Source: Gammaproteobacteria bacterium (lineage in GTDB: Bacteria > Pseudomonadota > Gammaproteobacteria > Pseudomonadales > Azotimanducaceae). Taken from it: DNA of 64,000 nt. Positions within the stretch are counted from its first letter, which is position 1, and every line of letters starts with the position of its first letter. Made by a program: the position numbers and the translations under genes. Shown here piece after piece: positions 9,179-17,967 of this stretch. The notes under the pieces were generated by a model. That model made no database searches. It worked only from the letters and a program-made list of their open reading frames with translations, and was not told where the DNA came from. Location: contig JAPOYI010000109.1 in assembly GCA_026706665.1 (NCBI GenBank), forward strand, positions 1 through 64,000, read 5' to 3'.

Positions 9179-10179
9179 CCATTGCGCATCGGCGGCAGCG
9201 CGGCGGGGAAGGAGAACGCTTCGCTGGCCGGCATCCAAGGAACCTCGATCCATCTCGATGCGGGCGACGTGAATGCCCACTGCACCGACGCGTAGAGCGA
9301 CGGGCCGAGCCGGAAATTGTGCGGGCAGAGTGCGACGTTATAGAGCTCGGCCAGCGTGCTCACGCGGCGCGCGGCGGTCAGGCCGCCGATCTTCGTGATC
9401 TCGGGCTGCAGATAGGCGAGCGCGCCCGTGGCAAGCAGCCGGTCGAAGCCTTCCAGGGCATATTCGTTTTCACCGGCGGCCAGGTCGCATTCGATGGACG
9501 CGCCCACGCGGGCGATGGCGGCATGGTCCCGCATGGGCCGCACCGGCTCCTCGAACCAGGTGACCCCCAACTCGCTCAGCCGCCTGCCGACTGCGATCGC
9601 CTGCAGAGGATCGAAGTGGCCGTTGACGTCGACCATGATCTCAACGGCGTCACCGAACTCGTCGCGGAGTACGGCGGTTAGCTCCGGGTCGATCTCGTGC
9701 AGCTTGACTGCGGCGAATCCGGCTTCCATGGCGCGAGCGGTTTCGGTGACGAGGCGATCGGGTTCCCGCAAGGGCGGGAGGCTCGCGTAGCCGGGAATAC
9801 CGTCGCTCACCGGTCCGCCGAGGAGGGCCATGACGCTAGTGCCCAGGTGTTTCCCCTTGAGGTCCCAGAGTGCCAGGTCCACGCCGGACAGCCCCATCAG
9901 AAAGATGCCCTGGTCCGCGTACCGATAGCCCCAGTCCCACATTTCGAGCCAGAGGCGTTCGATGGCGTCGGCTTCGCGTCCGCGAATCCTTGGCCCGAGC
10001 ATGTCGTTGATCACGGCGATGATCGGCGATGCCGTCCTGCTCCGTCGCTCGGGATCGAGAATTCCCCACCAGGCTTCGCCCACGCCTTCGATGCCGTCCG
10101 AATCGCGCACCCGCACGACGACATTGACGAGCGACTCGTCGTGCAGCAACTCGGCGGTGACGTTCTCGATTCGGGCCAT
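9136..10179 (-). CDS. Mandelate racemase / muconate lactonizing family (enolase superfamily) enzyme
   Basis: The 347-aa protein has the enolase-superfamily capping domain (about 1-120; GVGEAWWGILD, LSGVDLALWDLKGK) and a TIM barrel with three metal ligands in order: Asp in VDVNGHFDP, Glu in TWFEEPVRP, Glu in AAGENEYALEG. Catalytic candidates are Lys in AVKLHEIDP on strand 2 and His in ALCPHNFRLG. Superfamily members abstract a proton alpha to a carboxylate, as sugar-acid dehydratases, racemases or epimerases. The KLH rather than KxK pattern resembles dehydratase-like branches, but the substrate cannot be assigned. Divergent from the aldolase pair; shares the 122-bp control region 10180-10301. 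Confidence 0.88.
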   Translation of the reverse strand: MARIENVTAELLHDESLVNVVVRVRDSDGIEGVGEAWWGILDPERRSRTASPIIAVINDMLGPRIRGREADAIERLWLEMWDWGYRYADQGIFLMGLSGVDLALWDLKGKHLGTSVMALLGGPVSDGIPGYASLPPLREPDRLVTETARAMEAGFAAVKLHEIDPELTAVLRDEFGDAVEIMVDVNGHFDPLQAIAVGRRLSELGVTWFEEPVRPMRDHAAIARVGASIECDLAAGENEYALEGFDRLLATGALAYLQPEITKIGGLTAARRVSTLAELYNVALCPHNFRLGPSLYASVQWAFTSPASRWIEVPWMPASEAFSFPAALPPMRNGQVLPLERPGLGCG

Positions 10180-10301
10180 GGCGACTCCCGGCGCGGCGAC
10201 GGAGAGATTCTGACACAGGGACGGTGAACGCGTCTGCGGGTTGATGAATACCGCCCTGGCAGCGCAGTATCAGCGCTTGCCAATCCTCTCCACGAGATAC
10301 C

Positions 10302-11003
10302 GTGCAACGACCGATCGAGAAACCCGCGGGAACGCCGGTTGAGAACCTGGACACGCCGGCGCTCATTGTCGACCTCAACAGGTTGGACGCGAACTTCGCC
10401 GCGGTACCGGGTCCGGCACGGGCGGAAGTCTGGGTCCACGGGACGCCGGCGATCGCCCGACGCCAGTTGTCACATCCGATGGTTTTTGGCATCGCGGTGC
10501 GCAGTATCGGCGAGGCGGAAGTGTTTGCTGCGGCGGGGTTCGATGACATTCGGATACTGCGACCGTTGGTGACCGAGGTGTCGAAACGCCGCGCTGAAGC
10601 GTTGCCAGGATCGATTCACGTGGCTGGATCGGCGATGGGGCAGGGCGACCGTCTGTCCCTGTGGGGCGCCGACGCACTGGACGGCGCGGTGACTGTCTCG
10701 GCGCGCGTGACGAGCGTCCCGGAACAGGGGCGCGCAATTCACGATTGCGGGCAGAAGGCCGTGGGCCGCGACCACGGCGATCCGGGGATCGTCGGAAGTG
10801 ATCGTCTGAAGGCATCGGGAGGCAGCGCGGAACACGGCATCGTGCTTTCTCCGCAGGACGAGCCGCCGTTCGCCGTCGGCGACTGGCTGCAACTGGTTCC
10901 GGCCGACATCGCCACCGTGTTTGCCTTGCACGACTTTGCGTTCGGCGTCCGGAGTGGCCGCCTTGAGATAGTCTGGCCCATCAGCGCGCGCGGAGCCTTC
11001 TGA
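10302..11003 (+). CDS. Degenerate, internally shortened D-threonine-aldolase-like protein
   Basis: The 233-aa product keeps both ends of the DSD1/D-threonine aldolase family but not the middle. The start (ENLDTPALIVDLNRLDANFA, then SIGEAEVFAAAGFDDIRIL) matches the first barrel strands, and the end (ARVTSVPEQGRAIHDCGQKA, FAVGDWLQLVPADIATVFAL) matches the C-terminal beta domain. The PLP-lysine segment (RPHGKNHKSP in the next gene) is replaced by EVWVHGTPAIA, and roughly 130 residues of barrel are absent. The usual His-x-Cys metal site before the VNLHD-type strand reads PADIA here. Start is GTG 10302. Its stop overlaps the next start (TGATG), so the two are probably co-translated. A pseudoenzyme subunit or a decaying duplicate are both possible. 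Confidence 0.75.
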   Translation: MQRPIEKPAGTPVENLDTPALIVDLNRLDANFAAVPGPARAEVWVHGTPAIARRQLSHPMVFGIAVRSIGEAEVFAAAGFDDIRILRPLVTEVSKRRAEALPGSIHVAGSAMGQGDRLSLWGADALDGAVTVSARVTSVPEQGRAIHDCGQKAVGRDHGDPGIVGSDRLKASGGSAEHGIVLSPQDEPPFAVGDWLQLVPADIATVFALHDFAFGVRSGRLEIVWPISARGAF

Positions 11004-12085
11004 TGATCGGGATGCCCGTTGAAGCGCTTGAGACGCCCGTGCTGCTGGTCGACATGGACGCCCTGGAACACAACATCGGTGTCATCGCGGACTTCTACAG
11101 CCATAGGCACATTCGCCTGCGGCCCCATGGCAAGAACCACAAGTCGCCCGGCATACTCGCAATGCAGGTCGCGGCCGGGGGCACGGTGGGCGGTGTGTGT
11201 GCCGCGAAGGTCTCCGAGGCGGAGGTATTCGTGGATGCCGGCGCGGGCAACGTGCTGATCGCGAACCAGGTGGTGGACGCGGACAAGATCCGACGTCTCG
11301 CGTTGCTCGCGGGACGGGCCGAGACAACGGTTGCCGTCGACGACGAGACGCAGGTCGGGAAGCTGGCCGCCGGTGCCCGTTCGGCGGGCACGACCCTGGG
11401 CGTCGTGATCGAAATCGATACCGTCATGCGCCGCGCCGGCGTGCGCTGCATCGAGCATGCCGTTGTCCTGGCGCAGCTCGTCGAGGGAACGCCGGGTCTG
11501 CGGTTCCAGGGAGTCATGAGCCACCAGGTGCCAGCCGCGCGCGCACCGAGCGGGGAACAACGGTTCGCCGAAGGGGGACGGTCCATTCAACGGGTGGTGG
11601 AAGCGAAGAGGGCGATCGAGGCAGTGGGCATTCCGGTGGAAATGGTCTCGACCGGAGAGTCGTGGACTTACGACGTGGCCGCATCGTGCCCGGATGTCAC
11701 CGAGATTGAGGGCGGGACCTACGCCCTCATGGAGGTCCCGTATGGCTACATGCGCGAGTTTCGACTTGCCGCGCGGGTGATGGGGCGCGTGTACGCCCGC
11801 CCGGACGCCCGCACTGCCATAGGCGATGTGCCCATCGAGGCCATAGGCGCGCCCAATGGCTTGCCGACCCTGGAAGGACTCGACGGCGTCAGGGTGACAG
11901 GTATCGACCACCACGGCGTCGTCCTGTCAGGGGAGGACGTTCTCCCCCTTGAGACTGGCGCGCACTTTTTCCTGCTCACGCACCAGCAGGACGTCACCGT
12001 GAATCGTTGGGACCGCCTGGTCGGCGTGCGCGCCGGCGTCGTTGAAGCCATATTCGAGACTCCGGCACGAGGTTGCGTGCACTAG
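11003..12085 (+). CDS. D-threonine aldolase / D-serine dehydratase-like fold-type III PLP enzyme
   Basis: Full-length 360-aa member of the alanine-racemase-fold DSD1/D-threonine aldolase family, which cleaves or dehydrates D-hydroxy amino acids. The Schiff-base lysine is Lys 44 in LRPHGKNHKSP. GVCAAKVSEAEVFVDAG, VIEIDTVMRRAGV and STGESWTYDVA follow, and the C-terminal domain contains a likely metal site at THQQDVTVNRWD. ATG 11003 overlaps the preceding stop, with GGAG (10992-10995) 7 nt upstream. The neighbouring enzyme for L/D-serine or threonine supports a hydroxy-amino-acid pathway. Aldolase versus dehydratase activity cannot be decided. Confidence 0.85.
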   Translation: MIGMPVEALETPVLLVDMDALEHNIGVIADFYSHRHIRLRPHGKNHKSPGILAMQVAAGGTVGGVCAAKVSEAEVFVDAGAGNVLIANQVVDADKIRRLALLAGRAETTVAVDDETQVGKLAAGARSAGTTLGVVIEIDTVMRRAGVRCIEHAVVLAQLVEGTPGLRFQGVMSHQVPAARAPSGEQRFAEGGRSIQRVVEAKRAIEAVGIPVEMVSTGESWTYDVAASCPDVTEIEGGTYALMEVPYGYMREFRLAARVMGRVYARPDARTAIGDVPIEAIGAPNGLPTLEGLDGVRVTGIDHHGVVLSGEDVLPLETGAHFFLLTHQQDVTVNRWDRLVGVRAGVVEAIFETPARGCVH

Positions 12086-12102
12086 GAGGGTGCGCCGTAG
12101 AA

Positions 12103-12118
12103 CGGCACGTCAGTGCCG
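12103..12118 (+). other. Short perfect hairpin after the aldolase gene
   Basis: CGGCAC-GTCA-GTGCCG forms a 6-bp stem with a 4-nt loop, 17 bases after the aldolase stop codon. No T-tract follows, so it is not a classical intrinsic terminator; it might stabilise the 3' end. The rest of 12086-12294 shows nothing recognisable. Confidence 0.3.
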
Positions 12119-12294
12119 ATCAAGGCGCAGCATCGTAGGTGGGCTTGGGCGGGGGTGAAAGACGGCACGCCGAAGGGCTGTCGGATTTCATGGCACTAGT
12201 GTGGCCAGGCGCTTGTCGAGTCACGGATTGTCCTTGCGACTCTCGCTCATGGAAGCGTATGATCAACTTCAACTTGAACTTCATGTGAATCGAG

Positions 12295-12531
12295 ATGGTT
12301 TCCGTATCCATGGTCGAATTTCGACGCGACGCTGAAGGTGTTCTGCAACGCGTCGGCCGAGGTGAGCGACTGGTGTTGACTTATCGTGGCCGCCCGGTAG
12401 CCCGGCTTGAACCCTTTACGGAGCCGGCCACTTCCGTTAGCGACCCCATTTACCGCTTGGCGCAGCTTGCCGCTGACCGGGGAGAGTCGCTCACCAACAA
12501 GGAAATGGACGCCATCGTCTATGGCCGATGA
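12295..12531 (+). CDS. Phd/YefM-type antitoxin
   Basis: A 78-aa protein with the Phd/YefM DNA-binding N-terminus: MVEFRRDAEGVLQRVGRGER followed by LVLTYRGRPVARLEPF, the prevent-host-death pattern. The C-terminal half (SDPIYRLAQLAADRGESLTN, MDAIVYGR) is the presumed toxin-wrapping segment. It overlaps the PIN toxin start by 11 bp, as in type II toxin-antitoxin operons. It should neutralise the toxin and autorepress. ATG 12295 or ATG 12310 could be the start. Confidence 0.88.
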   Translation: MVSVSMVEFRRDAEGVLQRVGRGERLVLTYRGRPVARLEPFTEPATSVSDPIYRLAQLAADRGESLTNKEMDAIVYGR

Positions 12532-12937
12532 CACGTTCATCGACACCAGCGGATTCTATTCCTTGCTCGTCCGCCGGGATCGGATGCATGCTCGCGCCGC
12601 AGAGTTCATGGCCAATGCGGTCGGTGTCCGAGGTCGATTCGTCACGACCGACTACGTTCTCGACGAGACGGTCACGCTACTGAAGGCAAGGGGGCATGGC
12701 GATCTCGTCGGCCCGGTTTTTGAAGTGATCGACTCATCCGCCGCCATGCGCGTAGAGTGGACGACCTCCGAACGCTTCAACGAGGCAAGGACTTTCTGCC
12801 TGCGTCATCCGGACAAGGACTGGTCCTTTACCGACTGTGTCAGCTTTGTGGTCATGACATCCCTTGGTCTCGTCAAGGCGTTGACCAGTGACGGTCACTT
12901 CAGACAGGCTGGTTTCCGAGTCCTGTTGGACGGTTAG
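12521..12937 (+). CDS. PIN-domain toxin (VapC family)
   Basis: A 138-aa PIN-domain ribonuclease. The acidic metal site is complete: Asp in DTFIDTSGFY, Glu in TTDYVLDETVTLL, Asp in WSFTDCVSFVVM and Asp in ALTSDGHFRQAGF. VapC-type toxins cut tRNA or rRNA and stop translation; the target cannot be told here. ATG 12521 was chosen because it overlaps the antitoxin end (ATGGCCGATGA) and gives the normal PIN N-terminus; the track ORF from 12407 reads through antitoxin sequence. Confidence 0.92.
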   Translation: MADDTFIDTSGFYSLLVRRDRMHARAAEFMANAVGVRGRFVTTDYVLDETVTLLKARGHGDLVGPVFEVIDSSAAMRVEWTTSERFNEARTFCLRHPDKDWSFTDCVSFVVMTSLGLVKALTSDGHFRQAGFRVLLDG

Positions 12938-13022
12938 TCCAGATACGATACATACATCGGCTTGTCCGTCAGAGCGAAATCAGCATAGGCTTTCGCGACA
13001 CATTCGCTCCAGGTAAGAAACC

Positions 13023-13799
13023 ATGTCCGACTACGATACCGTCCTTTACGAAATCGACGGCAACCTCGCCACCGTTACGCTCAACCGGCCCGAGAGCCTC
13101 AACGGCATCACGGGAACGCTCAACCGGGAAGTCCACGAATGTCTGCGCGAGGTGGCGGTCGACGAGCGTGTTCGCGTTGTGATCTTCACGGGCGCCGGCC
13201 GCGCCTTCTGTCCGGGCGCGGATCTCAGGGCATCCACCAGCGGCGAACCACAGGAGCCGAACAAGAAGGAGTACTTCCACATCACGACGCTGCTCCACGA
13301 AATGCCAAAGATCACGATCGCCGCGATCAATGGCGCGTGCGCCGGTGCGGGTCTGGGCTGGGCGTGCGCCTGTGACCTGCGCTATGCGAGCGAGCGGGCG
13401 ATGTTCAACTCCGCGTTTCTCGGTGTCGGGATATCCGGCGACATGGGCGGACCCTGGCTCCTGCCCCGGATCGTCGGGGCGACCAAGGCGCGGGAACTGT
13501 TCTTCATGTCGCAGAAGTTCAGTGCCGAGGACGCGGAAGGCATGGGCCTGGTCCTCAAGACCTTCCCGGACGAGACATTTCGCGACGACGTGCGGGAGAT
13601 CGCCGAACGCCTGTCGAAGTCGGCACCGCTGGCTATCGGCGAGATGAAACGGAACTTCATCAACGCCGAGAACATGCCGCTGCGCGAGTACATCGAGCTC
13701 GAGACCGAGCGCCACATGCGAACGGGGTCGAGCAACGACTCCCGGGAGGCAATGCGCGCGTTCATGGAGAAGCGCGAGCCGAAGTTCGAAGGCCGCTAA
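13023..13799 (+). CDS. Enoyl-CoA hydratase/isomerase family protein
   Basis: Crotonase-fold enzyme of 258 aa. NRPESLNGITG near the start, AGRAFCPGADLRA (first oxyanion-hole segment) and AAINGACAGAGLGWACACDL (second) are diagnostic. The C-terminus AMRAFMEKREPKFEGR is the usual crotonase ending. The catalytic position after FLGVGISGDMGG does not show the Glu of true enoyl-CoA hydratases, so it could be an isomerase or other crotonase. It stands alone between a toxin-antitoxin pair and a convergent dehydrogenase. The acyl-CoA substrate is unknown. Confidence 0.88.
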   Translation: MSDYDTVLYEIDGNLATVTLNRPESLNGITGTLNREVHECLREVAVDERVRVVIFTGAGRAFCPGADLRASTSGEPQEPNKKEYFHITTLLHEMPKITIAAINGACAGAGLGWACACDLRYASERAMFNSAFLGVGISGDMGGPWLLPRIVGATKARELFFMSQKFSAEDAEGMGLVLKTFPDETFRDDVREIAERLSKSAPLAIGEMKRNFINAENMPLREYIELETERHMRTGSSNDSREAMRAFMEKREPKFEGR

Positions 13800-13815
13800 C
13801 GTTCCGGCTTGTGCG

Positions 13816-14904
13816 CTACGGCCACCGAATCCGTAGCTGCAATTCCTCGCTGGTGCGGTTGAACCACTCCACGACCTCGCGGTGATAGGGAATGCCCTCG
13901 GCCCTGCGCCGCAGGGTTTCCTCGTGCTCTATCAGGCCGGCGTAGTAGACCCGCTCGTGCCCGGGAGCGGGCTTCATCGTGCTGAGCCGCTCGAGCAGCG
14001 CGTCCATGTCGCGCTTGAACTGATTGAGGTCGGTGAAGGCGTCGATCCTGAACGCCATGACGAACTGGGAGGTGCTGCGCCGTCCGGCGAGAAAGCCCGG
14101 CCCGTTGCCGGACAGGATTCCCGACATGATGTCGGCAATGGCAGCGAAGCCGTAACCCTTGTGGCTGCCGTTCTCCCGCGTGCCTCCGAACGGCAGCATC
14201 CGGTTCTGGCCGCCCTCGGGCGCGTCGATTCGCTCCATGATGGGGCTTCCGTCGAGGTCGGCGATCCACCCCGGCTCCAGTTTCGATCCGACCCGTCTTG
14301 AGAGCGCCAGCTTGTTGGCGGCGATCTGTGTCGTGGCCACGTCGAAAACGAACGGGGGATACTCGCTGGCCGGTGCCGCCCAGGCGATGGGATGGGTGCC
14401 GAAGACCGGTTCCGTACCGTAGGTGGGAATCATGTGATCGCCGGCGGCGGACACCATGCAAACGCCGATCATGTCGCGCTCGATGGCCATGAGCGGGTAG
14501 TAGGCGAGCATGCCGACATGTCCGCAGTTGCGCACCCCGACGGCGCCGATGCCGCTCGCCTCGGCTTTTTCCATGGCCATTTCCATCGCGCGCGGACCGA
14601 CCTGCAGGCCAATGCCGCGGTCTCCGTCGAGGGTGGCGCTGACGGCGGACTCGCGCACGGCATGAACATTCGGGTCGGGATTGAAGCGCCCCGCCTGGTA
14701 CGACTCGATGTAGCGCCGCAACATGTTGGAGATGCCGTGGCTCTCGCAGCCGCGCAGGTCGCTGGTGATGAGCACTTCGGCGCAGAGCGCCGCGTCATCC
14801 GCGTTGAGGCCCATCCTTTCGAAGATGGCTTGCGTCCCGGCCAGCGCGGCGTCTTCGGACACCCGCACGACGTCGGCGTCCGGGACGAGGAAACGCTCAA
14901 GCAT
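13816..14904 (-). CDS. Malate/L-lactate dehydrogenase family (Ldh2-type) oxidoreductase
   Basis: NAD(P)-dependent oxidoreductase of 362 aa with the fold of ureidoglycolate, sulfolactate and 2,3-diketogulonate dehydrogenases. Catalytic His sits in DLRGCESHGISNML; GIGAVGVRNCGHVGMLAYYP and FVFDVATTQIAANKL are family signatures. ATG 14904 has GCGGAGCAAGAG just upstream and begins at the family start; the track start at 15048 lies inside the upstream gene. It follows the transketolase-like gene by 34 bp on the same strand, so the two probably form an operon in which one enzyme makes and the other reduces or oxidises a 2-keto/2-hydroxy acid. The substrate is unknown. Confidence 0.88.
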   Translation of the reverse strand: MLERFLVPDADVVRVSEDAALAGTQAIFERMGLNADDAALCAEVLITSDLRGCESHGISNMLRRYIESYQAGRFNPDPNVHAVRESAVSATLDGDRGIGLQVGPRAMEMAMEKAEASGIGAVGVRNCGHVGMLAYYPLMAIERDMIGVCMVSAAGDHMIPTYGTEPVFGTHPIAWAAPASEYPPFVFDVATTQIAANKLALSRRVGSKLEPGWIADLDGSPIMERIDAPEGGQNRMLPFGGTRENGSHKGYGFAAIADIMSGILSGNGPGFLAGRRSTSQFVMAFRIDAFTDLNQFKRDMDALLERLSTMKPAPGHERVYYAGLIEHEETLRRRAEGIPYHREVVEWFNRTSEELQLRIRWP

Positions 14905-14938
14905 TCTCTTGCTCCGCGAGGCGTCTGGCGCGAGGCCG

Positions 14939-17485
14939 CTACAGTGCCGCCAGCGCTTCCCTTTGCCGCGTGAGACGCGCATCGCGGTCCCGTGCGAACC
15001 GTTCGACGCCTGCCAGGATCGAATCACGGTCCAGGTGCGCTTCCGCAATCACGTCGGGCTCCAGGCCACCGGTCAACCAGCGGTTGTGCCAGTCGGAGAC
15101 CATCGAGTACTCGGCGGTCAGCGGCCCGACATCGCGCAGGGGCCACATGCGCTGGGTGCCGGTGGTGACGATCATCAGGTCGTGTCTCGCCTCCGGTGGC
15201 AGCACCGCGTCGCGATACGCCTGCGGTTGACGTTCGAACAGTTCTTCGCTGATGGCGGCGATCACCTTGACGTTGATGCCTTCGGCTTCCAGGTCGGGCA
15301 GCGCCCGCAGGAGGTTGACGGTGGAACTGGACCCTTGCGTAAGGACATGGCCATGCCTGGGCTTGCCGGGTTCGAAATCGCGCAGGACGTAGAAGCCCTT
15401 GGCGGCGGCCTTCAGGTCAGTGTCGGCGAACGTCGAGCGGTCGGCGACCGGGAAGTCCGGCCGCGCGACTTCGAGGACGATCACGCCCACCAGCGGTTCC
15501 CGGGCGGCAATCTCCGCGGCGGCGAAGTAGCCTGGGGCGACATCGTTGTAATCCCAGAAATTGAGCACGATGACCTGGCCGCGGGGGAACAGCTTCCAGA
15601 CCTGGGGCGCGAATATGCCGAAGTGGGTACGTGCGTCGGCCGCCGTTTCGGGGCCCGAGTGACCGGCGAGAACATTGAGCACGCCGACCCGGAACGGGCT
15701 GTCCTGGTTCTGTTGGCTCCAGACCCGCGCTGGCAGGTACATGAAGGGCGTGAATGCGCCATAGCTGCCGCTCATCGCCCAGACACCGCTGTGCACGTTG
15801 GGATCGAGGGATGCGCTCTGGCCGACCAGCCCGATCGCGGTGGACGCGTTGCCGGCTTCCTGGATCGCCGCCTTGAAGCGCGTGCCCGCCTGGTTTGTGC
15901 GCGGGTCGTAGTGTCCGGTCAGCGTTCCCTTCTCGACGTTGATGGAGTTCGACAGATCGGCGGACACGGTGAGGAAACGGTTTTCGGTGACGTGGTTGAG
16001 CCACTTGATGACTTCGGAGATCGCCCGCCTCGTGCCGGCGACCGCACCCGGCTGCTTGAACAGTTCCACGCCGATTTCCTGGGTCTCGCCGTTCAGGTTC
16101 CCCGCCACCGTGCATGGTTCTACCGGGAGTGCATCGACGCGCAACCGGTCGTCCTGAAATGGATCCTTCCTGACGTCGAAGCGGAGCCTGGCATCATCGG
16201 TCACGCGGTCGCCGATGTCCGCCAGGCGATCAGTGAGCCATACGCCGCGGCCGTCCTTCTCCAGCACGGACATGACGATGTCGATGTTGGTCTTGAATTG
16301 GCGCAGCCGCTCGGCCTCGTCGGAAACCGCGCCGTCGCGGATGCCTTCGAAGGCAACGCCGAAACGCTGTTCGAAGGTCTCGGCCAGGGCGACGAAATAG
16401 GGTTCGTTCATCTTCATTTCGTAGGGGTGGCTGTGATAGCCGACCACCTGCGGTCCGAAACCTGGAATCTCGCCGTTTCGCGCGGCGGGCCACCAGCCCT
16501 TGGTGGTCCTGCCCACCACGATCATCGGTCGCCGATCATCGGGGTCCCACGTGTCCATGGTCTTGAGTGCGGCCACCACCTGGTCGTAGTCGTTGCCGTT
16601 CTCCAGGGTGAGGACGTTCCAGCCGTAGGCGGCCCACTGGTCGGCGATGCGATAGCCGTCGTTGGACTCGGGTACCACGCCGCCGATCAACGAGTCGTCG
16701 ATGCCGGCGTTGTTGAATGAAAGGAGGATGCGCAGACGCTTGCCTACCTGCTGGGCTACGGCGGCGGTTTTGAATTCCTGCGAGTGGCCGGAAGTCATGG
16801 CGAATTCGCCCTCCAGCGCGACGATCTTCGGGGATTCCCCCGCGCCCATGAAGTCCCAGAATGCGGCCTTGCCGGCCGCGGTGGCGATCCCGATTCCCGA
16901 CGGCCCGCCGTTGACGTCGTTGATGAGATCAGTGGTCTCGGAGTGACCGGCAAGGGAACGAATGCCACGCAGCCTGGCCTGGGCGAACAGGGGATCGTCG
17001 CTGAGGCCGTGGTCCGAAAGCAACCTCAGCAGAACGCCGGCGCCGCGGCGGAATCCGAGGCAGTCAATGGGCAGAATGGCGACTTCGGGATCGACGCGGA
17101 AACGTTCGTCGCCGGTGGCGTCGAAGCGGCGCGCCATGGCTTCGCCCATGATCATCCATAGCGCGTAGAGGGTTGGGATGTTGTGGCCTCCCGCAAGCAG
17201 CAGCCTGTCCCCGAACGGGTGCTTGGGCCGACGGTAGTCGTAGAGGAGACCGCCGTTTTCCGGTCCGACAAGGTGCAGGGCGATGTTGTAGGGCGTATAG
17301 GCGAGTGGACCGCCGAAGTGGCCGGTCTGCGCGTAGTTTCCGAGCAGTGTCAACGTCATGGCCGTCATGAAGCCGACGTCCTCCAGTCTTTCGCGCTCGT
17401 AGGCGGGGACCTCGACGCTAGATTCGGTGGATGCGCCGCCACAGGCGGCGCTCCCGATCAGGACCTCTGTTCGGTTGGCGACCAT
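14939..17485 (-). CDS. Transketolase-like thiamine-diphosphate enzyme
   Basis: The 848-aa protein has the transketolase / homodimeric E1 layout: an N-terminal TPP domain (GNYAQTGHFGGPLAYTPYNI, LPIDCLGFRRGAG, IVALEGEFAMTSGHSQEF, LLSFNNAGIDDSL), a pyrimidine domain (about 470-680; TVSADLSNSINVEKG, AIGLVGQSASLDPN) and a C-terminal domain. The usual GDG of the TPP motif reads EGE here, while the closing NN is kept. It is longer than classical transketolases (about 660 aa) and approaches AceE length. GAGGG lies 5 nt before ATG 17485. Paired with the Ldh2-type dehydrogenase downstream. The carbon substrate is not predictable. Confidence 0.8.
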   Translation of the reverse strand: MVANRTEVLIGSAACGGASTESSVEVPAYERERLEDVGFMTAMTLTLLGNYAQTGHFGGPLAYTPYNIALHLVGPENGGLLYDYRRPKHPFGDRLLLAGGHNIPTLYALWMIMGEAMARRFDATGDERFRVDPEVAILPIDCLGFRRGAGVLLRLLSDHGLSDDPLFAQARLRGIRSLAGHSETTDLINDVNGGPSGIGIATAAGKAAFWDFMGAGESPKIVALEGEFAMTSGHSQEFKTAAVAQQVGKRLRILLSFNNAGIDDSLIGGVVPESNDGYRIADQWAAYGWNVLTLENGNDYDQVVAALKTMDTWDPDDRRPMIVVGRTTKGWWPAARNGEIPGFGPQVVGYHSHPYEMKMNEPYFVALAETFEQRFGVAFEGIRDGAVSDEAERLRQFKTNIDIVMSVLEKDGRGVWLTDRLADIGDRVTDDARLRFDVRKDPFQDDRLRVDALPVEPCTVAGNLNGETQEIGVELFKQPGAVAGTRRAISEVIKWLNHVTENRFLTVSADLSNSINVEKGTLTGHYDPRTNQAGTRFKAAIQEAGNASTAIGLVGQSASLDPNVHSGVWAMSGSYGAFTPFMYLPARVWSQQNQDSPFRVGVLNVLAGHSGPETAADARTHFGIFAPQVWKLFPRGQVIVLNFWDYNDVAPGYFAAAEIAAREPLVGVIVLEVARPDFPVADRSTFADTDLKAAAKGFYVLRDFEPGKPRHGHVLTQGSSSTVNLLRALPDLEAEGINVKVIAAISEELFERQPQAYRDAVLPPEARHDLMIVTTGTQRMWPLRDVGPLTAEYSMVSDWHNRWLTGGLEPDVIAEAHLDRDSILAGVERFARDRDARLTRQREALAAL

Positions 17486-17757
17486 CTATACCCTCATGGT
17501 AAGTTGTTTGGAAACAATGGTTTAACTAGTGCAGTGTGGAGACGTTCCCGCTGTTTTGGGGCTGGCGCCCCATGGCACGTCCCCAAGGCAATCTCACGGG
17601 AAAGGCTACCGCAGGCCGCGCCCGCCGTCACCTGTTTGTCACGCCATCAGGCGCCGGGCACCCCTCACAAAAAGACAACGCCGAGCCGACAGGCGACGAC
17701 CGTGGGGCACTTTCGGGTGTTTTTTCGATGTGTTGCCGTACGGGGAGGGTGGAGTTC

Positions 17758-17949
17758 TCAGACCGCTTCGTGCAAGGCCTTGCCGACGGGAGAGAGCGTC
17801 TCTATGAATGCCTCGGCGTATTCCCGGCAGCAGCCACAGCCGGTGCCGACGCCGAGCTTGTCGGCTATGGCGTCGAGACTTGCGTGGCCGTCCTCGACCG
17901 CGTCCCTGATCTCGGCGTCCTTGACCGCTTGGCACAGGCATACGTACAT
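17758..17949 (-). CDS. bfd: Bacterioferritin-associated ferredoxin
   Basis: A 63-aa [2Fe-2S] protein that reduces bacterioferritin to release stored iron. Its four cysteine ligands are Cys4, Cys6, Cys38 and Cys41 (MYVCLCQAV and GVGTGCGCCREYAEAF), the Bfd pattern CxC-n-CxxC. Divergent from bfr across a 183-bp AT-rich region with two Fur-box-like sites, so iron control is likely. The 272-bp stretch between it and the transketolase-like gene (17486-17757) holds no gene I can support. Confidence 0.95.
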   Translation of the reverse strand: MYVCLCQAVKDAEIRDAVEDGHASLDAIADKLGVGTGCGCCREYAEAFIETLSPVGKALHEAV

Positions 17950-17967
17950 CGCGGGAGAATTCTAAAT

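Noticed and set aside
14723-16720. 665-aa plus-strand ORF
   Set aside because: Shadow of the transketolase-like gene; no family motif, composition typical of antisense in GC-rich DNA.
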